From assembly GCF_001070715.1 (NCBI RefSeq), contig NZ_JVRR01000127.1:1-46254 (forward strand): DNA of 46,254 bases, in the 5' to 3' direction. Each line of letters begins with the position of its first letter. Within the stretch, counting starts at the first letter, position 1. Below the pieces are notes generated by a model. That model was not told the origin of the DNA. It searched no databases and saw only the letters and a program-made list of their open reading frames with translations. Below, one piece after another: positions 1 through 6,708 of this stretch. The position numbers and the translations under genes were made by a program. This DNA comes from Streptococcus pseudopneumoniae. Its GTDB lineage: Bacteria; Bacillota; Bacilli; Lactobacillales; Streptococcaceae.

Positions 1-50
1 ACGGCAAGGTGAAGCTGACGTGGTTTGAATTTGATTTTCGAAGAGTATTA
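1..50 (-). repeat. BOX element, boxA end (cut by window edge)
   Basis: These 50 bases are the boxA terminus of a streptococcal BOX repeat, read on the minus strand from TAATACTCTTCG. They contain the GGCAAGGTGAAGCTGACG stretch that BOX-PCR primers target. All 50 bases are identical to 29029-29078. The stop codon of scrR (TAA, complement of 48-50) is formed by the first three bases of the element. The rest of the element lies outside the window. Confidence 0.9.
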
Positions 51-1013
51 AATACTTTTTCCGGGCAATAATGTAACTGGTAAAAAGTAGCCTGTTGTTG
101 CGACTTCCTTGCCTTCTATCTTCTGCAAGAGGAGGTCAACAGTGAGGCAGGCAATTTCTTCCAAGGGTTGTTTGATAGTAGCCAGTTGAGGGTAGTAATT
201 CTCGATAAAGTAGGTACCATCATAGCCGATAACTTTGAGCTCTTCTGGGACAGAGATGCCCAGTTCTTGAGCGATTTTAATGACCAGAATAGCTGTCAAA
301 TCATCTGAAGCAAAGATGGCATCTGGTCTTTGTCGAGTTAAGATATTCTTGATTTCCATTTCTTTTCTGACTGGAGAAAAGTCACTGGAAACATTGATAA
401 TAGGAGCTTTTGGGAGTACAGAAGCAAAACCAGCATGGCGCAGTCCAGTTGGCGAATTGGAATTGTCATTCCCTGTAATCATGATGATAGACTGGGCGCC
501 TGTCTTAACCAAGGTTTGGGCAGCGAGTACCCCACCAGCGTAGTTGTCAGAGGAAACGACTGGAATGTCTGGCGATAGGTTTCTGTCAAAGGAAATAATC
601 GGTGCCGTCACACGATTGTAGTCTTCAATTCCCAAGTTGTGACTGCCAGAAATGATGCCGTCCACCTGATTGGCTTCCAACATTTCGATGTATTCGCGTT
701 CCTTCTCAGAATCATGCTCACTGTTGCAGATGATGGTCTTGTAACCATTCTTAAAAAGTTGGTGTTCCAGCTTATCAATCAATTCTGCATAGAAAACATT
801 GGAAATATTAGGGAAAATCAAGCCGATTAACTTAGCTGATTTTCCTTGCAGACTACGAGCTAGGTTGTTGGGTTTATAGCCCAATTCTCGCATGGCTTCA
901 TTAACCTTTTGAATGGTTTTTTCAGATAGATAGCCTTTTTTATTGATAACCCGAGAAACGGTAGTAGGGCTGACGCCTGCAAGTTTGGCGACATCAGTTA
1001 GTTTTGCGACCAT
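48..1013 (-). CDS. scrR: LacI-family sucrose operon repressor ScrR
   Basis: A 321-residue LacI/GalR-type regulator. Residues 5-24 form the N-terminal helix-turn-helix (LTDVAKLAGVSPTTVSRVIN), followed by a hinge and a periplasmic-binding-protein-like effector domain from about residue 60 (KLIGLIFPN onward). The length is normal for the family. It overlaps the end of scrB by 20 bases and has no clear ribosome binding site, so it is probably translated by coupling with scrB. The position next to scrB, scrA and scrK, plus two matching operator-like sites in the divergent region, indicates a local repressor of sucrose genes. The effector (sucrose 6-phosphate or fructose in relatives) cannot be read from the sequence. 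The stop codon lies in a BOX repeat. Confidence 0.93.
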   Translation of the reverse strand: MVAKLTDVAKLAGVSPTTVSRVINKKGYLSEKTIQKVNEAMRELGYKPNNLARSLQGKSAKLIGLIFPNISNVFYAELIDKLEHQLFKNGYKTIICNSEHDSEKEREYIEMLEANQVDGIISGSHNLGIEDYNRVTAPIISFDRNLSPDIPVVSSDNYAGGVLAAQTLVKTGAQSIIMITGNDNSNSPTGLRHAGFASVLPKAPIINVSSDFSPVRKEMEIKNILTRQRPDAIFASDDLTAILVIKIAQELGISVPEELKVIGYDGTYFIENYYPQLATIKQPLEEIACLTVDLLLQKIEGKEVATTGYFLPVTLLPGKSI

Positions 1014-2448
1014 AATCTAATTCATAGTAAGTTCCAGTTGGGTTTCCAGATTTGATGAGGATCCCATTTTGGTCCGCATGTGGGAAGACACGACCAGAAA
1101 ATACTTTTTCTCCTTTATTGATGAAAATTTCAAAGACAGAGTTATCGATGAAGATTGTAGCAGTAGTAGCCTGATTCTCGATAGGGCAAGAACGAGTAGT
1201 TCCAAATTCTTGGGCATACTGTTCTCCAGCTTGGCTACGATCTACTGTCACTTGACCATTTACAAGGTCAAAGTTGATGGAAAGTCCCTTGCCTTCTTTA
1301 TCAGCAAGTAAGACAATCTCGCTCTGGCTATTGGCTTCCAAGTTGAGTTCAAGTTCGTAAGTGTTCTTGGTTTGGACACGGTTTGAGAAGGCTTCTTCAG
1401 TAGCACGAAGGTCCTTGATAGCTGCGACTGGGTATTGGTAGAGTTTGCTGTCTTTGATAGTCAATTCTTTGACCAAAGAGAAGGTTCCTTGATGGTCAAA
1501 ACGGTCAGATGGGTAAGAAACATCAGGCAAGCCAAGCCAGCTAACAGCTAGAGCACGTCCATCAGGAGCGTTGAAGGCTTGAGTTGCATAGGCTTCGAAA
1601 CCATAGTCCATGTTTTGGAGTTGAGATACATCAACCATTTTAGCATTTTCAGGGTCGAAGGAAGCCCCAATCTTATACATATTTGGATAGATATTATCGT
1701 AGTTTAGAACTTTCTTATCCAATCCTTGTGGGCAGTAGAGAAGGACAGGTTGTTCCCCTACAAAGACCAGATTTGGACATTCCATCATGTAGGCAGTACG
1801 GTCGTTAGCAAAGTCAAGGTTGCCAACTGCTTGCCAGTTTGTGTAGTCATTTTCGACAGCCTTGTAGAGACGGACGAAGCCTTTTTTCTCCAAGTCCTGT
1901 CCACCAACGATAGCATAGTATTGACCCTTGAAGTTAAAAATTTGCGGATCACGGAAGTGGTCAGTAGAGTCTGCTGGCTGGTCGATCAAGATCTTATCAA
2001 TCTTTGTAATCTTGTCATCCTTGTCCATCAAAGCACCAATCTGGTAAGGGTGACGGATCCAGTTTTCATCGCGGACATTTCCTGTATAAAATAAGAACAA
2101 GTTATCGCCAAATTGCATGGCAGAACCAGAGTAGGCACCGTGGCTATCTAATGGAGTATCAGGCAAAACTTTGACTCCAGTTTCTGTAAAGTGAACCAAG
2201 TCCTCGCTTTCCAATTGCACCCAAGATTTTAAACCGTGGGCTGCACCAAAAGGAAAATTCTGGTAAAAGAGGATCCACTTGCCATCAAAGTAAGAAAAGC
2301 CATTTGGGTCGTTGAGAAGTCCTGTTTTTGGCTCAACATGGTAATGAGTATGCCATGGAGATTGTGCCATATTTTCTTTTATATTTTGAATTTCTTCTTG
2401 CGTCCAATCTTGATAAAGTCTGTAACGACGCTCAGTTGTCCATTCCAT
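994..2448 (-). CDS. scrB: Sucrose-6-phosphate hydrolase (GH32)
   Basis: A 484-residue cytoplasmic glycoside hydrolase family 32 enzyme that splits sucrose 6-phosphate, made by the ScrA PTS, into glucose 6-phosphate and fructose. The signature NDPNG with the nucleophile Asp lies at residues 46-50, RDP at 166-168, and the EC motif with the acid/base Glu at 223-224 (MMECPN). A C-terminal beta-sandwich follows. There is no signal peptide, which fits an intracellular enzyme. The start is supported by GGAGGA about nine bases upstream. It is the first gene of the leftward scrB-scrR unit, under its own promoter, with a ScrR-type operator and a cre-like site upstream. Confidence 0.96.
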   Translation of the reverse strand: MEWTTERRYRLYQDWTQEEIQNIKENMAQSPWHTHYHVEPKTGLLNDPNGFSYFDGKWILFYQNFPFGAAHGLKSWVQLESEDLVHFTETGVKVLPDTPLDSHGAYSGSAMQFGDNLFLFYTGNVRDENWIRHPYQIGALMDKDDKITKIDKILIDQPADSTDHFRDPQIFNFKGQYYAIVGGQDLEKKGFVRLYKAVENDYTNWQAVGNLDFANDRTAYMMECPNLVFVGEQPVLLYCPQGLDKKVLNYDNIYPNMYKIGASFDPENAKMVDVSQLQNMDYGFEAYATQAFNAPDGRALAVSWLGLPDVSYPSDRFDHQGTFSLVKELTIKDSKLYQYPVAAIKDLRATEEAFSNRVQTKNTYELELNLEANSQSEIVLLADKEGKGLSINFDLVNGQVTVDRSQAGEQYAQEFGTTRSCPIENQATTATIFIDNSVFEIFINKGEKVFSGRVFPHADQNGILIKSGNPTGTYYELDYGRKTN

Positions 2449-2483
2449 TCTTCTATTCCTCCAAAAATCTTATCACTTTTAAT

Positions 2484-2497
2484 AGTAACCGTTTTCG
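2484..2497 (-). promoter_or_regulatory. cre-like CcpA site, scrB side
   Basis: Read on the minus strand, CGAAAACGGTTACT matches 12 of 14 positions of the catabolite-responsive element consensus TGWAARCGYTWNCW. It lies between the scrB promoter and the scrB start. This placement would suit roadblock repression by CcpA when glucose is present. The assignment rests on consensus matching only. Confidence 0.5.
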
Positions 2498-2514
2498 GAA
2501 AAAAAAGCAAGACT

Positions 2515-2544
2515 TTTATGTTAAAAAAGAGAAAAAACTGTCAA
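2515..2544 (-). promoter_or_regulatory. scrB promoter
   Basis: On the minus strand a perfect -35 TTGACA (2539-2544) is followed after 18 bases by CATAAA (2515-2520), a 4/6 -10 box. The -35 lies inside the ScrR-type operator at 2539-2554, so repressor binding would exclude RNA polymerase. The -10 assignment is approximate. Confidence 0.5.
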
Positions 2545-2554
2545 ACGTTTATCA
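2539..2554 (+). promoter_or_regulatory. ScrR-type operator, scrB side
   Basis: TGTCAAACGTTTATCA shares 13 of 16 bases with the reverse complement of 2722-2737 (TGTCAAGCGTTTTGCA). Both copies overlap the -35 of their promoter with the same geometry, as expected for operators of the adjacent LacI-family repressor ScrR. The centres are about 183 bp apart, so DNA looping is possible. Confidence 0.65.
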
Positions 2555-2721
2555 TAAAATAAATGCAGGAAATCAATCAAATTTTCACAAAAATATGAAA
2601 GAGAATGAAATAAAACCCTTTTAACCAAGATTTTAAACTTATTTTTTTAAGGAACACCTGATAAAACAGTCAAAATCAATCAATCTAAAGCGAGCAAACT
2701 AAGTGGATAGAATATTTTTTC

Positions 2722-2737
2722 TGCAAAACGCTTGACA
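2722..2737 (-). promoter_or_regulatory. ScrR-type operator, scrA side
   Basis: TGCAAAACGCTTGACA is the inverted partner of the 16-base site at 2539-2554. It contains the scrA -35 hexamer TTGACA (2732-2737). The repeated sequence and identical placement support an operator for ScrR. Confidence 0.65.
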
Positions 2738-2759
2738 TATTTCTAAAACATGATAAAAT
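2732..2759 (+). promoter_or_regulatory. scrA promoter
   Basis: A consensus -35 TTGACA (2732-2737) is separated by 16 bases from TAAAAT (2754-2759). Transcription would start near 2766. The -35 lies in the ScrR-type operator, and a cre-like site follows immediately downstream. Confidence 0.7.
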
Positions 2760-2776
2760 AATAGTCGTAGGGCGAA

Positions 2777-2790
2777 TAAAATCGCTTTCA
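2777..2790 (+). promoter_or_regulatory. cre-like CcpA site, scrA side
   Basis: TAAAATCGCTTTCA matches 12 of 14 positions of TGWAARCGYTWNCW. It lies just downstream of the predicted scrA transcription start, mirroring the scrB side. It probably mediates carbon catabolite repression of sucrose uptake. Confidence 0.5.
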
Positions 2791-2827
2791 AACAAGAACA
2801 AAATTTTATATAAGGAGATTTTTGCAA

Positions 2828-4714
2828 ATGAACAATCAGGAAATTGCAAAAAAAGTCATCGATGCCTTGGGTGGACGTGAAAATGTCAACAGTGTAGCTC
2901 ACTGTGCGACTCGTCTTCGTGTCATGGTCAAAGATGAAGGAAAAATCAATAAAGAAGTGATTGAGAACTTGGAAAAAGTTCAAGGTGCTTTCTTTAACTC
3001 AGGTCAATACCAAATCATCTTTGGTACTGGTACAGTAAACAAAATGTACGATGAAGTTGTTGCACTTGGTTTACCAACATCATCTAAAGATGACATGAAA
3101 GCAGAAGCTGCTAAACAAGGGAACTGGTTCCAACGTGCTATCCGTACTTTCGGTGACGTTTTCGTTCCAATCATCCCAGTTATCGTAGCGACAGGTCTCT
3201 TCATGGGTGTGCGTGGTCTTTTCATTGCTCTTGAAATGCCACTTCCAGGAGACTTTGCAACTTACACACAAATCTTGACAGATACAGCCTTCATCATCTT
3301 GCCAGGTTTGGTTGTTTGGTCAACCTTCCGTGTATTCGGTGGTAACCCTGCCGTTGGTATCGTTCTTGGTATGATGCTTGTTTCTGGCTCACTTCCAAAC
3401 GCTTGGGCAGTTGCTTCAGGTGGTGAAGTAACAGCTATGAACTTCTTTGGTTTCATCCCTGTTGTTGGTTTGCAAGGTTCCGTTCTTCCAGCCTTCATCA
3501 TCGGGGTTGTCGGAGCTAAATTTGAAAAAGCTGTCCGCAAGGTCGTTCCAGATGTCATTGACCTTTTGGTAACACCATTCGTGACACTTTTGGTTATGTC
3601 TATCCTTGGACTATTTGTCATCGGACCAGTCTTTCACGTTGTTGAAAACTACATCCTTATCGCGACAAAAGCGATCCTTAGTATGCCATTTGGTCTTGGT
3701 GGTTTCTTGATTGGTGGGGTTCACCAATTGATCGTCGTGTCAGGTGTGCACCATATCTTCAACTTGCTTGAAGTTCAATTGCTTGCTGCTGACCATGCTA
3801 ACCCATTCAACGCTATCATCACTGCTGCTATGACAGCTCAAGGTGCTGCAACTGTTGCGGTTGGTGTTAAAACTAAAAATCCAAAACTAAAAACACTTGC
3901 TTTCCCAGCTGCTCTTTCTGCCTTCCTCGGTATTACAGAGCCTGCTATCTTCGGGGTGAACTTGCGCTTCCGTAAACCATTCTTCCTCTCATTGATTGCT
4001 GGTGCAATCGGTGGTGGATTGGCTTCTATCCTTGGACTTGCTGGTAATGGTAGTGGTATCACCATCATCCCTGGTACAATGCTTTATGTTGGTAACGGAC
4101 AACTTGCCCAATACCTTCTTATGGTAGCTGTATCATTTGCACTTGGTTTTGCTCTTACTTACATGTTTGGTTATGAGGATGAAAAAGAAGTTGCTACTGA
4201 AGCGGCGACAGAACGTTTGGTCCAAGAAGAAACAACTGGCAACATTCCAGCAGCTCTTCAAAATGAAACACTTGTAACTCCTATCGTCGGTGATGTTGTC
4301 GCTCTTGCTGATGTCAATGACCCAGTCTTCTCAAGTGGAGCTATGGGACAAGGTATCGCTGTGAAACCAAGTCAAGGTGTGGTTTATGCACCAGCTGATG
4401 CTGAAGTTTCAATCGCATTTCCAACAGGGCACGCTTTTGGTTTGAAAACAAGAAATGGTGCTGAAGTCTTGATCCACGTTGGTATTGACACTGTATCTAT
4501 GAATGGTGAAGGTTTTGAAGCAAAAGTTGCTCAAGGTGACAAGGTGAAAGCGGGCGATGTTCTTGGAACATTTGACTCAAACAAAATCGCTGCAGCTGGA
4601 CTTGATGATACAACAATGGTTATCGTTACAAATACAGCTGACTACGCTTCAGTAGCTCCAGTCGCAACAGGTTCAGTTGCGAAGGGGGATGCTGTGATCG
4701 AAGTGAAAATCTAA
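2828..4714 (+). CDS. scrA: Sucrose-specific PTS transporter, EIIBCA
   Basis: A 628-residue membrane permease that imports sucrose and phosphorylates it. The EIIB domain is N-terminal, with phospho-Cys at residue 26 (SVAHCATRLRV). A multi-span EIIC domain runs from about residue 100 to 460. The C-terminal EIIA domain carries the phospho-His at about residue 550 (EVLIHVGIDTV). I chose ATG at 2828 over an in-frame TTG at 2822 because GGAG (2814-2817) is ten bases from the ATG but only four from the TTG. It is transcribed divergently from scrB. The stop codon TAA is the first three bases of a BOX repeat, and the terminator lies beyond that repeat. Confidence 0.96.
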   Translation: MNNQEIAKKVIDALGGRENVNSVAHCATRLRVMVKDEGKINKEVIENLEKVQGAFFNSGQYQIIFGTGTVNKMYDEVVALGLPTSSKDDMKAEAAKQGNWFQRAIRTFGDVFVPIIPVIVATGLFMGVRGLFIALEMPLPGDFATYTQILTDTAFIILPGLVVWSTFRVFGGNPAVGIVLGMMLVSGSLPNAWAVASGGEVTAMNFFGFIPVVGLQGSVLPAFIIGVVGAKFEKAVRKVVPDVIDLLVTPFVTLLVMSILGLFVIGPVFHVVENYILIATKAILSMPFGLGGFLIGGVHQLIVVSGVHHIFNLLEVQLLAADHANPFNAIITAAMTAQGAATVAVGVKTKNPKLKTLAFPAALSAFLGITEPAIFGVNLRFRKPFFLSLIAGAIGGGLASILGLAGNGSGITIIPGTMLYVGNGQLAQYLLMVAVSFALGFALTYMFGYEDEKEVATEAATERLVQEETTGNIPAALQNETLVTPIVGDVVALADVNDPVFSSGAMGQGIAVKPSQGVVYAPADAEVSIAFPTGHAFGLKTRNGAEVLIHVGIDTVSMNGEGFEAKVAQGDKVKAGDVLGTFDSNKIAAAGLDDTTMVIVTNTADYASVAPVATGSVAKGDAVIEVKI

Positions 4715-4867
4715 TACTCTTCGAAAATCAAATTCAAACCATGTCAGCTTCGCCTTGCCGTAGATATATGTAACTGACTTTGTCAGTCTTATCTACAACC
4801 TCAAAGCAGTGCTTTGAGCAACCTTTGGCTAGCTTCCTAGTTTGCTCTTTGATTTTCATTGAGTACA
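4712..4867 (+). repeat. Complete BOX element (boxA-boxB-boxC)
   Basis: A full BOX repeat: boxA from TAATACTCTTCG to about 4770, boxB about 4771-4818, boxC to GAGTACA at 4867. BoxB contains the hairpin CTCAAAGCA/TGCTTTGAG (4800-4818). The element starts on the scrA stop codon and ends before the scrA terminator, so it would be transcribed in the 3' untranslated region. No transposase is present; BOX repeats are non-autonomous. Confidence 0.93.
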
Positions 4868-4885
4868 ATATTCCCTCTCAAAATG

Positions 4886-4917
4886 AAAACGAACAAATGA
4901 TATGTTTGTTCGTTTTT
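4886..4917 (+). terminator. scrA terminator
   Basis: A perfect 12-bp stem, AAAACGAACAAA paired with TTTGTTCGTTTT, has a 7-base loop and a following T run. It lies downstream of the BOX repeat. Confidence 0.85.
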
Positions 4918-4979
4918 ATTAGATGGTAAGATTTACAGAGGAAAATCTAAAAAATAGAGAAACTTAGATTTTCGAAATA

Positions 4980-4988
4980 TGCTATAAT
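4980..4988 (+). promoter_or_regulatory. scrK extended -10 promoter
   Basis: TGCTATAAT is a perfect extended -10 element. It is 27 bases upstream of the scrK start and follows the scrA terminator, so scrK has its own promoter. No convincing -35 is seen. Confidence 0.7.
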
Positions 4989-5015
4989 AAAGAAAATAAA
5001 AACAAGAGGTTTATC

Positions 5016-5903
5016 ATGACAAAATTATATGGAAGCTTGGAAGCGGGCGGTACAAAGTTTGTCTGTGCTGTCGGTGATGAAAACTTTAACGTTGTAGAAA
5101 AAACACAATTTCCAACAACAACTCCAATCGAAACAATCGATAAAACCATCGAGTTCTTCTCAAAATTCGATAACCTTGCTGGTCTTGCAGTTGGTTCATT
5201 TGGTCCGATTGATATTGATAAAAACTCAAAAACTTATGGCTTTATCACGACGACTCCAAAACCAAACTGGGCAAATGTGGACTTGCTTGGTGCCCTTCGT
5301 CGTGCCCTTAACGTGCCAATGTACTTCACAACAGACGTAAACAGCTCTGCCTATGGTGAAGTGGTTGCCCGTAACAATGCTGGTGGCCGTATCGAAAACT
5401 TGGTTTACTACACAATCGGTACAGGTATCGGTGCAGGTGTTATCCAACGTGGTGAGTTTATCGGCGGTGTGGGTCACCCTGAAATGGGTCATTACTATGT
5501 GGCTAGACACCCAATGGATATTGAAAAAGAGTTTAAGGGTGTTTGTCCTTTCCATAAGGGATGTCTGGAAGGCTATGCAGCTGGTCCAAGTTTGGAAGCT
5601 CGTACAGGTGTACGTGGGGAAAATATTGAACTCAATAACCCTGTTTGGGACGTTCAAGCCTACTATATCGCTCAAGCTGCGGTTAATGCGACAGTGACTT
5701 TCCGCCCAGACGTGATTGTCTTTGGTGGAGGGGTCATGGCTCAACAACACATGCTGGACCGTGTCCGTGAGAAATTTACAGCTCTTCTTAATGGCTACCT
5801 ACCAGTACCAGATGTGCGTGATTACATCGTCACTCCAGCAGTCGCAGGAAATGGTTCTGCTACTCTTGGAAACTTTGTACTTGCAAAAGAAGTTTCAAAA
5901 TAA
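5016..5903 (+). CDS. scrK: Fructokinase ScrK (ROK family)
   Basis: A 295-residue ROK-family sugar kinase that phosphorylates the fructose released by ScrB. It shows the N-terminal phosphate-binding motif LEAGGTKF (8-15), a catalytic-type Asp107 (TTDVNS), GTGIGAG (135-141), and zinc-site residues near His159, Cys177, His180 and Cys183 (CPFHKGCLEG). The length is normal. An AAGAGG ribosome site precedes the ATG. It has its own promoter, with a strong hairpin terminator after it. Glucokinase is the main alternative for a ROK protein, but the scr context and zinc motif favour fructokinase. Confidence 0.93.
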   Translation: MTKLYGSLEAGGTKFVCAVGDENFNVVEKTQFPTTTPIETIDKTIEFFSKFDNLAGLAVGSFGPIDIDKNSKTYGFITTTPKPNWANVDLLGALRRALNVPMYFTTDVNSSAYGEVVARNNAGGRIENLVYYTIGTGIGAGVIQRGEFIGGVGHPEMGHYYVARHPMDIEKEFKGVCPFHKGCLEGYAAGPSLEARTGVRGENIELNNPVWDVQAYYIAQAAVNATVTFRPDVIVFGGGVMAQQHMLDRVREKFTALLNGYLPVPDVRDYIVTPAVAGNGSATLGNFVLAKEVSK

Positions 5904-5908
5904 AGCAC

Positions 5909-5940
5909 AAAATCCGCTTGGGAAACCAAACGGATTTTTT
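5909..5940 (+). terminator. scrK terminator, shared with the convergent gene
   Basis: AATCCG...CGGATT plus TTGG/CCAA around a GAAA loop, followed by six T. It lies between the convergent scrK and the membrane protein gene ending at 5946. A shorter T run on the other strand may let it work in both directions. Confidence 0.85.
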
Positions 5941-5945
5941 ACATG

Positions 5946-6563
5946 TCAAAGCATTTGCCAAAAAAAGTCAATAATATAGGTCAGACCGTAGGTATAAACC
6001 ACGAGGGTAAAGGGCTTGGTCAGAATGATGATGGTCATATAGCGCTTGAAGCTCATCTTGGTCAGGGCAGCCAGCATACAGAGAAAGTCAGCTGGACTAA
6101 TGGGCCAAATCATCATAAAGATAAAGAAACGGTCAAAACGATTGCCCTTATCCAACCAGCCGATGTACTTGTCATAGGTGCGCTTGCTGACGACAGACTG
6201 GACAAAGGCGGCCCCATAGAGGCGCACCAGATAAAAGATAATGGCACAGCCAATCACGATACCGATATAGTTGTAGATCGTACCGATGATGTGGCCGTAG
6301 ATAAAGACACCAGCCACCGAGGTCAAGGCCCCAGGAATGATAGGGACGACCGTTTGTAAAATCTGTAAAAAGATAAAGAGAGGTGGCCCCCAGATGCCTG
6401 CCTGCTGGATAAAGGCAGAGAGGGTTTCCTTAGACTGTAAAATCTCAGCCTGATAAGCCCAAATACAGAAAATCAAACTCCCAACCCCACCGACAATCGA
6501 TGAGATGTTGATAACTTGCTGTAAAAGGGGAGAAACAGCTTTCATTTGTTTATCCTGTGACAT
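5946..6563 (-). CDS. TVP38/TMEM64-type (DedA-like) membrane protein
   Basis: A 205-residue integral membrane protein with several hydrophobic spans. Residues about 65-165 fit the VTT/SNARE-associated domain (PIIPGALTSVAGVFIYG, then a long span and LVRLYG). Family members are linked to membrane homeostasis and lipid scrambling, but a substrate cannot be read here. The start is supported by GAGGAG nine bases upstream. It stands alone, convergent with scrK and divergent from hsdR, and a 17-bp inverted repeat overlaps its promoter. Confidence 0.85.
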   Translation of the reverse strand: MSQDKQMKAVSPLLQQVINISSIVGGVGSLIFCIWAYQAEILQSKETLSAFIQQAGIWGPPLFIFLQILQTVVPIIPGALTSVAGVFIYGHIIGTIYNYIGIVIGCAIIFYLVRLYGAAFVQSVVSKRTYDKYIGWLDKGNRFDRFFIFMMIWPISPADFLCMLAALTKMSFKRYMTIIILTKPFTLVVYTYGLTYIIDFFWQML

Positions 6564-6581
6564 GTAAACTCCTCATAGATA

Positions 6582-6598
6582 GTATAGTTCTACTATAC
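6582..6598. promoter_or_regulatory. Operator-like inverted repeat at the promoter of the membrane protein gene
   Basis: GTATAGT-TCT-ACTATAC is a perfect 7-bp inverted repeat with a 3-base spacer. On the minus strand it contains the extended -10 TGGTATAGT of the membrane protein gene, so a bound protein would cover the -10 and start site. No regulator is assigned. Confidence 0.4.
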
Positions 6599-6667
6599 CA
6601 TATTTTGGAGGAGAAAGGGGAAGATTGCTTTTGCAATGGGAAGAGTGATGGATTTTGAGTCTAAACA

Positions 6668-6676
6668 TGCTATAAT
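6668..6676 (+). promoter_or_regulatory. hsdR extended -10 promoter
   Basis: TGCTATAAT lies 32 bases upstream of the hsdR ATG and is the same element seen before scrK and uvrC. No convincing -35 is present. It probably drives the restriction operon. Confidence 0.65.
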
Positions 6677-6708
6677 AAAGGAAGCAGACAAGTAGCAAAG
6701 GAGAGAGT

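Larger units (their letters stand above)
2449..2827. other. Divergent scrB/scrA control region
   Basis: This 379-bp AT-rich gap holds both scr promoters, two ScrR-type operators and two cre-like sites, listed separately. The stretch between about 2560 and 2720 shows no further motif that I can support. A minus-strand reading frame running into scrA from here is a shadow. Confidence 0.85.

Noticed and set aside
2699..2983. 94-residue minus-strand frame across the scrA start
   Set aside because: It lies over the scrA promoter and EIIB coding sequence, has no ribosome site and no recognisable protein features.
4712..4867. BOX element as an insertion sequence
   Set aside because: It carries no transposase frame; it is a short non-autonomous repeat.
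6583..6597. Inverted repeat TATAGT-TCT-ACTATA as a MET box
   Set aside because: The spacer is three bases instead of five, and the neighbouring gene has no link to methionine.
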